From: Bacteroidota bacterium
GTDB taxonomy: Bacteria; Bacteroidota; Bacteroidia; Bacteroidales; Lentimicrobiaceae
Direction: 5' to 3'
Length of the DNA: 64,000 nt
Assembly (NCBI GenBank): GCA_023441805.1
Contig: JAEZNO010000044.1
Span: forward strand, 1-64,000
In this document: in pieces, positions 16,784 through 26,598 of the stretch
How positions within the stretch are numbered: the stretch's first letter is position 1
Layout of the letters: each line of letters opens with the position of its first letter
Notes under the pieces: generated by a model
Database searches by the model: none
What the model was told of the DNA's origin: nothing
Seen by the model: only the letters and a program-made list of their open reading frames with translations
Position numbers and translations under genes: made by a program

Positions 16784-19700
16784 TTATTTTTTCTGCAATT
16801 CATCGAAATATGCTTTTAATTCATCAGGAATCCAATAAGTTGATTCTATCTCGTTCAATAGCTCAGTTTGCTTATATTGATTTAAGATAGTACCAAGACG
16901 TGCCATCACCATCACCGCTTCCTCCCTGTCGTCATTGTAAAACTCAGCAAAACGCGGATTAAGTTGATTATAGTAATTAAGTTTGTCGCCAAACACCTTT
17001 ACAAGCGCCTTCATGAAATCGTTACCCTTAAGCGTATCGTTGGCTTTGTAATAGATATCAGCTAATGAAACCATAAAGACATCAAATGGATACTTTTCAT
17101 TTGGGAACTCCTTAATGATATGATCAACAACAGATGCAGCTTCAGCATTTTTCCCTTTTTTACTAAGGGCTGACACTAAACGAAGGTAATTCTGTCTAAC
17201 CATCCTTCCATTTCTGGAACTTTCAAGATCAACTGTTACTTTAGGGTCATTTATATTACCCCACTTTGTTTTATTCAGCAATATATCATAGCTGGCAACA
17301 TCATCAACTCCACCCATTCCATTGATATAACTATCAGCAATAACCGGAATGAACTTATATACTATACCCGTTTGATGACAATATTTATCAATATCAATTG
17401 CATTATTAACACTTCCAGGGCTTGCAAAATACAAAGGTCTTTCCCAATCGTTGTTTGCCAGAAAGTCGAGTAGCATCAGATCATTCTTGAAAAAGTAATT
17501 CGCTTTTATGTCCCAATCGATATATGGAACAACGCTATCAGCCATATACTCAGGAACAATTCCGTTTGCTATAGCTTTCTCTTTATCAACCACAAGACGT
17601 AATTTTCTTGTTGGGATAAAATTAACCTCTTCACCTGTATTAAGAGGTGCTTTGCTTCTGGAATCCTCACTAGCCACAAAATTTATCACCTCCCTGATAT
17701 CAACACGAGCTTTTGTTTGCTCGAATACAGGTACGATTTCATTGACTCCCTTATTATATTGCTCAGGTGATAGTCGAAATTTCAAAGGATCAGAGTCATA
17801 AATCTTCCTCGCTAACTGATGAACATACCAGTCACCCGAAGACAGCATGTAATTAACAACTCTGATGTCAGTTCTTATTCCTTCGACCTCCTGAGCATAC
17901 CAGAGTGGAAAAGTATCATTATCCCCATTAGTAATCAGGATTGCATTTTTATCGCATGAATTCAAATAGCTTGCAGCAAAGTCACGAGCAGCATATTTAC
18001 CCGATCTGTCATGATCATCCCAGTTTTCAACAGCCATCAATACCGGCACAATGAGTGAAAGTCCTATAGTAGCAGGTAGAGCAATTTGTTCGGCAGTTAC
18101 TTTTTTTAGCTTATTATAAATAGCAAATACTCCTAATCCTATCCAAATTGCAAAAGCATAGAACGAGCCTGCATAAGCATAATCTCGTTCCCTGGGCTGC
18201 ATAGGAGTCTGGTTAAGATATAGAACAATTGCCAACCCTGTCATGAAGAACAATAATGCGACAACGAGGCCGTCTTTATAATTCTTATTAAAGTGGGCAA
18301 ACATGCCTATCAAACCAAGAATCAATGGAAGGAAATAATAAGTATTTCGTGAATCGCTCCTCATACTTGCCGGCAAATCAGTCTGGTTTCCCAAACGCAT
18401 TTCATCAAGGACGTTAATGCCACTAAGCCAGTTTCCTTCTTTTACACCTCCATGCCCCTGAATATCATTCTGACGACCTACGAAATTCCACATAAAATAT
18501 CGCATGTACATATGGCCAATCTGATAACTGAACAGGAACCTTAGGTTCTCAGTAAATGTAGGCTTAACAATCGTTTCCTGCTCACCTCTGAGATTGGTAA
18601 TTGTAATTGGTCGACCAACAATTTTACCCCAACTCTTGTATGCTCTGACATGGTTAGCTTGACTACTATACATACGAGGTAAAAATGTAGTAAACCGGGG
18701 ATCATAATTAGTCTCCGAGTTCTTACGATCATCAGTAATTACATAACGGCCTTTCTTATTGTCCCTGATATAAATTGGTGAACCATCAGAGAATGGATTT
18801 TGTGGATCGTGAGGCGAATTATAGTATTGTCCGGTTAATATTGGCCATGTACCGTATTGTTCCCTGTTCAGGTATGATAACAGGCTAATTGCATCATCCG
18901 GACTGTTTTCATTTATAGGTGTGTTGGCATTTGCTCTGATTACAAGCATCAGAAATGAGGAATATCCAATCAGAATGAATGTAAGTGAAAGTAATACCGT
19001 ATTCCACACAAATTTTCTTTTCTTCTGTGACCATATGATTCCATATGTTAAACCACCTATAATCAGAAGGAAATAAATTATTGTGCCGGAGTTAAAAGGT
19101 AGTCCGATTGAGTTGACAAAGAATAGCTCAAATTTGGCTGCCAGACTAACAACTCCAGGTATAATTAGGTACATAATAACAGCCAAAAGCACTAATGAAA
19201 TTGCTCCTGTGAAGATTATTCCCTTACCTGAAGGATTGGCTTGATTCCTAAAGTACCACACAAATGCAATGGCAGGAATTGCTAACAGGTTTAATAGATG
19301 TACCCCAATTGAAAGTCCAACCAGATAAGCAATAAAGATTATCCACCTGATTGAATGTGTTTCATCACGCTGTTCTTCCCATTTAAGGATTGCCCAGAAC
19401 ACTACAGCCGTGAAGAATGATGACATAGCATAAACTTCACCTTCAACTGCTGAGAACCAGAACGAATCAGAAAATGTATAAGCAAGTGCACCTATGAAAC
19501 CACTGGCAAGAACAACAATTCCTTCATCTTTTGTAAGTGTACCATTTGTACCAACAATTTTCCTAACCAGATGAGTTATAGTCCAGAACAGGAAAAGTAT
19601 TGTGAGGGCACTTACGAAAGCTGACATGAAATTGATCATGAACGCAACTTTCGTTACATCGCCAAATGCCAGTAACGAGAATAGTCGTCCAAGAAGTTGA

Positions 19701-19870
19701 AAAAGAGGCGCTCCCGGTGGATGCCCAACCTGTAATTTAAATGCAGTAGAAATGTACTCTCCACAATCCCACCAACTTGCAGTTGGTTCAAGTGTCAATG
19801 TGTAAACAATGAGGGCAACAAAGAATGCAATTACTCCCCCAATGTTGTTTAATCGCTTGAAATTTTCCAT
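16784..19870 (-). CDS. DUF2723 membrane protein, TMEM260-like glycosyltransferase candidate
   Basis: This 1028-residue protein has a strongly hydrophobic N-terminal half with about a dozen transmembrane segments and a soluble C-terminal region. The start LEPTASWWDCGEYI..KLQVGHPPGAPLFQLLGR (about 27-63) is the hallmark of DUF2723; the Asp/Glu in the first periplasmic loop (WDCGEY) is the position of the catalytic acidic residue in GT-C enzymes. Further conserved blocks include QPRERDYAYAGSFYAFAIW and ITNGDNDTFPLWYAQE. The human homologue TMEM260 is a protein O-mannosyltransferase, so a role in glycosylating exported proteins is plausible, but activity in Bacteroidota is not shown. The C-terminal part looks helical/TPR-like. 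It has its own terminator and stands alone. Confidence 0.8.
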   Translation of the reverse strand: MENFKRLNNIGGVIAFFVALIVYTLTLEPTASWWDCGEYISTAFKLQVGHPPGAPLFQLLGRLFSLLAFGDVTKVAFMINFMSAFVSALTILFLFWTITHLVRKIVGTNGTLTKDEGIVVLASGFIGALAYTFSDSFWFSAVEGEVYAMSSFFTAVVFWAILKWEEQRDETHSIRWIIFIAYLVGLSIGVHLLNLLAIPAIAFVWYFRNQANPSGKGIIFTGAISLVLLAVIMYLIIPGVVSLAAKFELFFVNSIGLPFNSGTIIYFLLIIGGLTYGIIWSQKKRKFVWNTVLLSLTFILIGYSSFLMLVIRANANTPINENSPDDAISLLSYLNREQYGTWPILTGQYYNSPHDPQNPFSDGSPIYIRDNKKGRYVITDDRKNSETNYDPRFTTFLPRMYSSQANHVRAYKSWGKIVGRPITITNLRGEQETIVKPTFTENLRFLFSYQIGHMYMRYFMWNFVGRQNDIQGHGGVKEGNWLSGINVLDEMRLGNQTDLPASMRSDSRNTYYFLPLILGLIGMFAHFNKNYKDGLVVALLFFMTGLAIVLYLNQTPMQPRERDYAYAGSFYAFAIWIGLGVFAIYNKLKKVTAEQIALPATIGLSLIVPVLMAVENWDDHDRSGKYAARDFAASYLNSCDKNAILITNGDNDTFPLWYAQEVEGIRTDIRVVNYMLSSGDWYVHQLARKIYDSDPLKFRLSPEQYNKGVNEIVPVFEQTKARVDIREVINFVASEDSRSKAPLNTGEEVNFIPTRKLRLVVDKEKAIANGIVPEYMADSVVPYIDWDIKANYFFKNDLMLLDFLANNDWERPLYFASPGSVNNAIDIDKYCHQTGIVYKFIPVIADSYINGMGGVDDVASYDILLNKTKWGNINDPKVTVDLESSRNGRMVRQNYLRLVSALSKKGKNAEAASVVDHIIKEFPNEKYPFDVFMVSLADIYYKANDTLKGNDFMKALVKVFGDKLNYYNQLNPRFAEFYNDDREEAVMVMARLGTILNQYKQTELLNEIESTYWIPDELKAYFDELQKK

Positions 19871-20457
19871 CTAAAAATAGTTTATTCAGAATAATGCCTT
19901 ATTAGAAATCGACTAATTTTCAACTACTTACTAAGATAATACCTAAGTCAGTTCAAAGTAAGCGAAGGTAATTCTTTTTTCAACATATCAGAAACTAAAA
20001 AACGTTAGGTTTATTACGTTACAAGAGAATTGCCTGCTATAATTGCATTGTCAACTGTTCATATCATCCAAGCCACAAGCCCTTCAAGCCCGGTACTATC
20101 ATGTACTAGTTCATTGTTCGACGGCCAGCTTCCATTTTCCAGTCTCCTATTAAATAGCGCCAGGACATCCCATTCGGCGACATGCCGCAATAAGGAATAA
20201 ATTCGTGTAACCGTTTTGATGAAGTGATCACACCATAAGTTGGATTCGTGAAGGGCAGGGTTCCTTCCATAAATCTGGTTGACAAATTCATAAAAGTTAC
20301 CATTTTTGGTAATTTCTGATAGGAGTTGGTGATAGAAAAGTGCTTTACTTAATGATAATAAATGTTAAAGCCATACATATCACCAAACAAAAGAGGTAGG
20401 ATTCTGTTATTTATACCAATTTTAAATAAAGTACACTTAAATTTAGGAGGAATAAAA
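19871..20457. other. Long intergenic region upstream of superoxide dismutase
   Basis: There is no intact gene in these 587 bases. A minus-strand open stretch at 20106-20303 reads like protein (FTNPTYGVITSSKR, EFIPYCGMSPNGMSWRYL) and is less AT-rich than its surroundings, but I cannot assign it to a family and stops flank it; it may be a decayed gene. The rest is AT-rich and must hold the divergent promoters of the DUF2723 and SOD genes. Confidence 0.45.
20445..20450 (+). promoter_or_regulatory. Strong Shine-Dalgarno site fixing the first SOD start
   Basis: AGGAGG lies seven bases before ATG 20458. Such a site is unusual in this window, where most genes lack one, and it shows that translation starts at 20458 rather than at an ATG 96 bases upstream. 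Confidence 0.85.
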
Positions 20458-21072
20458 ATGAAATTTGAATTCGCAGAACTTCCATATTCGTATGATGCAT
20501 TGGAACCCCATATTGACAAGCAAACTATGGAAATACACCATACAAAACACCATAAAGCATATTTTGATAAGTTCACCGGTGCACTTACAGGTTCTGAATT
20601 TGAAGGCATGTCAATTGAAGACCTTTTTAAGAACATAAGCAAGGCTCCGGCAGCCATTAGAAATAATGGAGGTGGGTATTATAACCACAATTTATTTTGG
20701 GAAGTAATGTCACCAAACGGAGGCGGAGCACCTACAGGAGAGATTGCTGAAGCTATAAATAAAGCGTTTGGTTCATTTGAAGAGTTTAAAACAAAATTCA
20801 GCGATGCAGCTGCTAACCGTTTTGGTAGCGGATGGGCTTGGTTATGTGCCTCAAAGGATGGTAGTGTAAGTATTTGCTCCACTCCAAATCAGGATAACCC
20901 CTTGATGGATGTTGTAGAATATAATGCCACTCCAATTTTAGGTCTGGATGTATGGGAACATGCATATTATTTGAAGTACCAAAACAGGCGTCCTGAGTAC
21001 ATAACTGCTTTTTGGAATGTGATTAACTGGCAAAAAATTACTGAGAATTATCGCAAGGCGATTTCTAAATAA
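20458..21072 (+). CDS. sodA: Superoxide dismutase, Mn-type signature, cytoplasmic
   Basis: The 204-residue enzyme converts superoxide to oxygen and hydrogen peroxide. Metal ligands are visible: His in EIHHTKHH, His in GGYYNHNLFW, and Asp and His in LDVWEHAYYLKYQNRRPEY. Second-sphere residues are of the Mn type: Gly at the NNGGGYYNH position and Gln in PNQDNPLMD, whereas Fe enzymes usually carry the Gln in the first segment and not in the second. Metal use still needs assay, because cambialistic enzymes occur in this phylum. No signal peptide is present. The strong SD suggests high expression. A second, exported SOD gene begins 32 bases after the stop. Confidence 0.93.
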   Translation: MKFEFAELPYSYDALEPHIDKQTMEIHHTKHHKAYFDKFTGALTGSEFEGMSIEDLFKNISKAPAAIRNNGGGYYNHNLFWEVMSPNGGGAPTGEIAEAINKAFGSFEEFKTKFSDAAANRFGSGWAWLCASKDGSVSICSTPNQDNPLMDVVEYNATPILGLDVWEHAYYLKYQNRRPEYITAFWNVINWQKITENYRKAISK

Positions 21073-21104
21073 ACATCGATTTACAGTAATTAAAAACGAA
21101 AGAA

Positions 21105-21932
21105 ATGATAAGATCAATTTTAACAGTCATTCTGTTAGTAAGTATCTCAGTATCATATGGCCAAACTCCCCAAAAAAAGGAGGCTGCAAAGAAAACTGAG
21201 CAAAGTAAAACAGTTCAATCACAGAAGAATAATGCTAATCGCGTAATGCCCGTTAAACAGGGAGCGGTTATATCAGAGTGGGTAAAACCTGCAGGTACTT
21301 TGAAGTTCTTTGAACTTCCATATGCATATACTGCTTTGGAACCATCAATTGATGCGAAGACTGTTGAGCTGCATTATGATAAACACCATAGAGGTTATTA
21401 CACTAATTTTATGAATGCCATTAAAGGGACTGATTTAGAAAAAATCCCGATAACCAGGATTTTTTCATCTATGTCATCCCAGTCAGAAACCATTAGAAAC
21501 AATGCCGGAGGGTATTTTAACCATGTACTCTATTGGCAAAATATGTCCCCGAACGGAGGTGGAGAACCTTCTGGAGAATTAGCAGATGCTATCAACAAGA
21601 CATTTGGTGATTTCAAAACATTCGTTGAAAAGATGACTGAGATTGGCAAAGCACGTTTTGGTTCAGGATGGGCTTGGTTAGCTGTAGATATTGAATCAGG
21701 TGAGTTATTTATCACTTCAACTGCAAATCAGGATAATCCTCTGATGGATATTGCAGAACGTCGTGGTATTCCAATCCTTGCACTTGATGTTTGGGAGCAT
21801 GCATACTACCTGAATTATCAAAATAAAAGAGCTGATTATATAGCTGCTTTCTGGAAAAAGGTCAACTGGCCTGATGTAGAGGCAAAATACAAGGCATACC
21901 GGGAAATGAAGATTGAATTGAAGAAACACTAA
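21105..21932 (+). CDS. Exported superoxide dismutase, Mn-type signature
   Basis: The 275-residue product carries an N-terminal signal peptide (residues 1-19, ending SVSYGQ), a Lys/Gln-rich linker (about 20-62) and a complete SOD domain. Ligands and second-sphere residues match those of the upstream gene: HYDKHHRGYY, NNAGGYFNHVLYW, TANQDNPLMD and LDVWEHAYYLNYQNKRADY. It is thus a paralogue that acts in the periplasm or outside the cell, while its neighbour acts in the cytoplasm. No lipobox Cys or T9SS tail is seen. The 32-base gap and the terminator after it indicate that both genes are read together. Confidence 0.9.
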   Translation: MIRSILTVILLVSISVSYGQTPQKKEAAKKTEQSKTVQSQKNNANRVMPVKQGAVISEWVKPAGTLKFFELPYAYTALEPSIDAKTVELHYDKHHRGYYTNFMNAIKGTDLEKIPITRIFSSMSSQSETIRNNAGGYFNHVLYWQNMSPNGGGEPSGELADAINKTFGDFKTFVEKMTEIGKARFGSGWAWLAVDIESGELFITSTANQDNPLMDIAERRGIPILALDVWEHAYYLNYQNKRADYIAAFWKKVNWPDVEAKYKAYREMKIELKKH

Positions 21933-22018
21933 TAGAGTTTGTTTAATGATCAGCTACTTCAACCTATTAAACTTTGACTTATTGAACTGATTCATTGCAA
22001 AATCAGATAAATTAATTG

Positions 22019-22062
22019 AAAAGAGGCTGCTTTCATTTATGGGAACAGCCTCTTTTCTTTTT
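22019..22062 (+). terminator. Rho-independent terminator after the SOD pair
   Basis: An 11-bp perfect stem AAAAGAGGCTG/CAGCCTCTTTT (22019-22029 with 22046-22056) is followed by further T residues. Confidence 0.9.
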
Positions 22063-22080
22063 GCCTGTTATTTTAACTGC

Positions 22081-22122
22081 AAAAAAAATCAGAGATTGCC
22101 TTTTATCGACAACCTCTGATTT
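22081..22122 (-). terminator. Rho-independent terminator after infB
   Basis: On the minus strand a stem AAATCAGAG-GTTG/CAAT-CTCTGATTT (22086-22098 with 22110-22122, one mismatch) is followed by eight T residues. It lies 42 bases beyond the infB stop. Confidence 0.85.
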
Positions 22123-22163
22123 CTTATTCATTAAAGTTAATAATCTTGTAATATTTCAAAGAA

Positions 22164-25100
22164 TCAGAGTTTCCTCTTAACTTCTACTTCCTCATATCCT
22201 TCAATGATATCCTTAACTTTGATATCGTTAAAATTCTCAATGTTTAGTCCGCATTCGTAGCCTGCCGAAACTTCTTTAACATCATCTTTGAATCTCTTTA
22301 ATGAGCCAAGATTACCGGTATATACCACAATTCCGTCACGAATTATACGAACCTTTGTATTGCGATGTATCTTACCATCAAGAACCATACATCCGGCTAC
22401 TGTTCCAACCTTAGTAATTTTGAAGACATCTCTTACTTCTAGGTTGCAGACAATCTTCTCTTCTATTTCAGGTGAAAGCATACCTTCAATAGCAGCCTTT
22501 ATCTCATTGATAGCAGTGTAAATAATTGAGTATAGTCGAATGTCAATTTGTTCCTGCTCGGCAAGTTTGCGGGCTCCAAGACTTGGACGTACCTGGAATC
22601 CAACAATAATTGCATTTGAAGCCGAAGCCAACAGAACGTCACTTTCAGTAACTGCACCAACTGATTTATGGATGATATTAACTTGCACTTCCGGTGTAGA
22701 AAGTTTAAGCAATGAATCAGCCAAAGCTTCAACTGAACCATCCACATCGCCTTTGACAATAATATTGAGTTCCTTGAAATCACCTATAGCAATTCGACGA
22801 CCAATTTCATCAAGAGTAATATGTTTCTGAGTCCGGATGCCTTGCTCACGTTGCAGTTGTAAACGCTTTGCGGCGATATTTTTGGCTTCACGTTCATCAC
22901 GCATTACCTTAAATGTATCCCCTGCCTGAGGGGCACCATTCAAACCAAGAAGTAATAACGGAGTACTTGGTCCGGCTTGCTTAATAGGAACATTTCTTTC
23001 ATTGTACATGGCTTTAACTTTGCCATAAGTAGTTCCTGCTAAGACGAGATCACCATTATTCAGAGTACCGGTTTGTACAAGAATTTTAGCTACATAACCT
23101 CGTCCCTTATCCAAAGAAGATTCAAGAATGGTTCCTTGTGCCAGTTTGTTAGGATTAGCCTTAAGATCAAGCAATTCAGCTTCCAGGAGTACCTTCTCGA
23201 GCAATAAATCAACATTCAGTCCTTTCTTAGCAGAGATTTCCTGACTTTGGTACTTACCGCCCCAATCCTCAACCAAAATATTACGTTTTGATAACTCTTC
23301 TTTGATCTTTTCAGGATTAGCGTTATTCTTGTCTATCTTATTAATTGCAAAGACAATCGGAACACCGGCTGCCTGAGCATGGTTAATAGCCTCAATGGTT
23401 TGTGGCATCACTGTATCGTCAGCTGCAATTACAATGATTACAATATCAGTGATTTTAGCACCTCTTGCACGCATCGCGGTGAAAGCCTCATGACCAGGTG
23501 TATCGAGGAATGTAATTTTCTTTCCGTTCTCAAGTTTTACTTCATAAGCTCCAATGTGCTGAGTGATACCACCAGCCTCACCGGCTATCACATTTGAATG
23601 TCTGATATAGTCAAGCAATGAAGTCTTACCATGGTCAACGTGACCCATGACAGTAACAATAGGAGCTCTTGGAGCGAGATCTTCTTCATTCTCCTCTTCT
23701 TCTTGTTCTTCAATTCCTTCAGTCTCTTCAACACCAACAAATTTTACTGTATATCCGAATTCATCGGCAACAACAACGATAGTTTCAGCATCGAGACGTT
23801 GATTAATTGAAACGAAAAGACCTAACGACAAACAGGTTGAGATTACCTGATTCACAGGAACATTCATCAAATTAGCCAATTCGTTAGCGGTGACGAACTC
23901 AGCAACCATAATGGTTTTTTGTTCGTCGGCACGTTTTGCGGCTTCTTCAGCTAAGTGCTGACTAATCAATGAACGCTTTTCACGCCTGTGTTTCGATGCC
24001 TTTGATTTACCTGTTCCACTTAAACGCTGTAGAGTTTCTTTAATTTGTTTCTGGATATCTTCAGGAGATAATTCTACTTTAGCATTATCCCTGCGAGGTT
24101 GTCTACGATCCTTATTAGCTGCTTTACCCTGTGGAGCACCGCGTTTCTCGAAACTACCCTTACCCTGAGATTGTGTTTGCTGATCTCCGGCTGTAGTTTC
24201 AGGGCCTTCACCTTGTTTTCTTATGCGTTTCCGCTTCTTTTTCTTTGATTTAAGTGAATCATCCGAAGAAGATGCCACAGGTTTCTTAGGTTCAACCTTA
24301 CGTGGCTCAGGTAGCTTCATTGTACCTAAAATGGTGACACCTTCCAACTTACGAACTTCTGTCTTTAAGAAATTAGATTCCTTTTCCTGTTCAACTTTAG
24401 GTTCAGGTTCTTCTTTTGTTTCTATCTCTGTTTTTTGTTCCGGTTTGGGTTCTTGAGCTTTCACTTCCGGCACTTCAACAGGTTCAGGTTCAACAGGTTT
24501 AGCAATTTCTTCAACAATCTCCGGCTCAGGTTCAGGTTCAACTTTCTTTGCTTCAGCTTCTTTTTTAGCTGCACCTTTGCCCTTTTTCGGTTTCTTGAAA
24601 GAATCAAGATCTATCTTTCCAAGAACCTTAATAGAACCAACACTCTTTCCTTCTTCAACTTCTTCCTTGGCGGGAGTTACAGTTTCATCTTCCTTAACCG
24701 GAGATTCCTTAGCTTCAACAACTTCTTCTTTTACCACAGGTTCTTCCTGTTTAGGCTCAACCTTTGTGGTTTCCTTAACGGGCTCAGGTTTTTCTTCAGG
24801 AACCGGTAATTCTTTAATCTCAGGTTCCTTAGTTTCCTTAACCTCTTTAATTTCAGGTTTCGGAGTCTCTTTTGCCGGTTGTGGTTTAAGAGGGCGATTA
24901 TCAATAGGCATATTTCGAATGAAAAGCTCTTCCCTTTGGTCGATTTCTTCATCCTCAACAACCTGCTTTTTATCAGTTATTGATATGGTCCTGTGTTGAG
25001 TATATTCAAGTTCAATCTTCTTTGAAGTTTCCTTTACTGTCTTTTCAGTAGAATACTCTTTCACCAGTAAAGCGTAAACTTCAGGACCAAGCTTTGTATT

Positions 25101-25214
25101 GGGATTATTGTCGATTTTAATTCCTTTTTTATTTAGGAATTCGACAATAGTAAGCGATCCCACATTAAATTCCTGTGCCGCTTTACCCAATCTTATGCTT
25201 TTCGTTTCTGCCAT
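22164..25214 (-). CDS. infB: Translation initiation factor IF-2
   Basis: IF-2 is the GTPase that brings initiator tRNA to the 30S subunit. I start it at MAETKSIRLGKAAQEF (25214), which matches the IF-2 N-terminal subdomain; the frame is open for 34 further codons, but they look non-native. The 1016-residue protein has an IF2 N-terminal motif, a long Glu/Lys/Pro-rich low-complexity region (about residues 80-400), a second IF2-N domain, the G domain with GHVDHGKTS (about 523), DTPGHEAF and NKIDK, and C-terminal domains II-IV. It is the last gene of the tRNA-rimP-nusA-infB run, followed by a strong terminator. Confidence 0.95.
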   Translation of the reverse strand: MAETKSIRLGKAAQEFNVGSLTIVEFLNKKGIKIDNNPNTKLGPEVYALLVKEYSTEKTVKETSKKIELEYTQHRTISITDKKQVVEDEEIDQREELFIRNMPIDNRPLKPQPAKETPKPEIKEVKETKEPEIKELPVPEEKPEPVKETTKVEPKQEEPVVKEEVVEAKESPVKEDETVTPAKEEVEEGKSVGSIKVLGKIDLDSFKKPKKGKGAAKKEAEAKKVEPEPEPEIVEEIAKPVEPEPVEVPEVKAQEPKPEQKTEIETKEEPEPKVEQEKESNFLKTEVRKLEGVTILGTMKLPEPRKVEPKKPVASSSDDSLKSKKKKRKRIRKQGEGPETTAGDQQTQSQGKGSFEKRGAPQGKAANKDRRQPRRDNAKVELSPEDIQKQIKETLQRLSGTGKSKASKHRREKRSLISQHLAEEAAKRADEQKTIMVAEFVTANELANLMNVPVNQVISTCLSLGLFVSINQRLDAETIVVVADEFGYTVKFVGVEETEGIEEQEEEENEEDLAPRAPIVTVMGHVDHGKTSLLDYIRHSNVIAGEAGGITQHIGAYEVKLENGKKITFLDTPGHEAFTAMRARGAKITDIVIIVIAADDTVMPQTIEAINHAQAAGVPIVFAINKIDKNNANPEKIKEELSKRNILVEDWGGKYQSQEISAKKGLNVDLLLEKVLLEAELLDLKANPNKLAQGTILESSLDKGRGYVAKILVQTGTLNNGDLVLAGTTYGKVKAMYNERNVPIKQAGPSTPLLLLGLNGAPQAGDTFKVMRDEREAKNIAAKRLQLQREQGIRTQKHITLDEIGRRIAIGDFKELNIIVKGDVDGSVEALADSLLKLSTPEVQVNIIHKSVGAVTESDVLLASASNAIIVGFQVRPSLGARKLAEQEQIDIRLYSIIYTAINEIKAAIEGMLSPEIEEKIVCNLEVRDVFKITKVGTVAGCMVLDGKIHRNTKVRIIRDGIVVYTGNLGSLKRFKDDVKEVSAGYECGLNIENFNDIKVKDIIEGYEEVEVKRKL

Positions 25215-25341
25215 ATTGTAATCCTCTGTTTGATTTCGCTTTAAGCGAAATTTCTGTATAAATAAGCTAATAAAGTAATTCAAGCTTTGCGAGTGCTGGT
25301 TAATCAATTTCTTCAACTAGTCATCCTAAAGTGCCCAACTC

Positions 25342-26577
25342 TTATTCAAACTCGGCACGCAATATCTTAATAACTTCTTTAATAGTTTCTTCTTCAAGAT
25401 CTGTACGAGTTACTAATTCATCGATACTCAGATCAAGGACACTTCTAGCGGTGTCACATCCAATAGCCTTTAATTCATCAATAATCCACTGATCGATCTC
25501 ATCTGAGAATTCCTGCAGATCAACATCCTCATTATCTATTTCGGTATCACGGTAAACATCAATTTCATATCCGGTAAGTTTACTTGCCAATTTGATATTA
25601 TAGCCACCTTTACCTATTGCAAGAGAAACCTGATCAGGCTTCATAAATACATCGGCTCTTTTTGTGCTGTCATTGATATTAATTGATGATATTTTAGCCG
25701 GACTAAGAGCACGACTAATATAGAGTGAAGGATTATTAGTATAGTTAATAACGTCAATATTCTCATTTCTCAATTCGCGTACAATGCCGTGAATACGTGA
25801 GCCTTTCATACCAACACATGCACCTACAGGGTCGATTCTGTCATCATAACTTTCAACTGCAATCTTGGCACGTTCACCCGGAACCCTTACTATATTGCGT
25901 ATGGTGATCAACCCGTCATAAACTTCAGGAACTTCCTGTTCAAATAACCTTTCAAGGAACACAGGTGAGGTTCTTGATAAAACGATGACAGGAGTATTAT
26001 TTCGCATATCAACTTTTGAAACAACAGCTCTAACGCTGTCGCCTTTTCGGTAGAAATCTGATGGAATTTGCTCAGACCTGGGAAGAGTTAATTCAATATA
26101 CTCATCATCAAGTACCAGTATTTCTTTTTTCCACACCTGATATACTTCACCTGTAATAATCTCGCCTATCTTCTCCTTATACTTTTTAAAAATATTGTCC
26201 TTTTCGTACTCCTGGATTTTCGACATGAGGTTTTGCCTGATTGTGAGAATCTCACGACGACCAAAATCCTTCATCTTTATTTCTTCAGTAACTTCTTCGC
26301 CTACCTCAAAGTCAGGTTCAATTTTAATAGCATCCGAATAAGCTATTTGTTTGTTTTCGTCAACAACTTCTCCATCTTCAACAATTTCACGATTACGCCA
26401 TATCTCTAAGTCTCCCCTGTCAATATTAACAATTACGTTAAAATTTTCATCCGATCCGTGCTTTTTAATCAGCATATGCCTGAAGACATCCTCGATGATG
26501 CGCATCATGGTTTCGCGGTCGATATTTTTGAATTCTTTGAATTCCGAAAAGGTTTCTACTAAATTGATATGTTCCAT
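25342..26577 (-). CDS. nusA: Transcription termination/antitermination factor NusA
   Basis: The 411-residue protein has the NusA N-terminal RNA-polymerase-binding domain (about 1-130), an S1 domain (GEIITGEVYQVWKKEILV, about 135-200), and two KH domains (RVPGERAKIAVES and DPVGACVGMKGSRIHGIVREL; KPDQVSLAIGKGGYNIKLASKLTGYEID in separate segments). The short C-terminal extension is acidic and includes one helix-hairpin-like repeat rather than the two acidic repeats of E. coli, in line with shorter NusA proteins of Bacteroidota. It follows rimP by 21 bases and precedes infB by 127 bases, the classic gene order. Confidence 0.94.
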   Translation of the reverse strand: MEHINLVETFSEFKEFKNIDRETMMRIIEDVFRHMLIKKHGSDENFNVIVNIDRGDLEIWRNREIVEDGEVVDENKQIAYSDAIKIEPDFEVGEEVTEEIKMKDFGRREILTIRQNLMSKIQEYEKDNIFKKYKEKIGEIITGEVYQVWKKEILVLDDEYIELTLPRSEQIPSDFYRKGDSVRAVVSKVDMRNNTPVIVLSRTSPVFLERLFEQEVPEVYDGLITIRNIVRVPGERAKIAVESYDDRIDPVGACVGMKGSRIHGIVRELRNENIDVINYTNNPSLYISRALSPAKISSININDSTKRADVFMKPDQVSLAIGKGGYNIKLASKLTGYEIDVYRDTEIDNEDVDLQEFSDEIDQWIIDELKAIGCDTARSVLDLSIDELVTRTDLEEETIKEVIKILRAEFE

Positions 26578-26598
26578 TGTTACAAAATATTCATCAAA

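Noticed and set aside
20349..20657. A minus-strand frame opposite the first SOD
   Set aside because: It is antisense to the SOD coding region and its SD site.
24435..24809. A 124-codon plus-strand frame opposite infB
   Set aside because: It is the antisense of the Glu/Lys/Pro-rich region of IF-2, whose biased codons leave long open frames in other phases. Its Phe/Arg-rich sequence is not protein-like.
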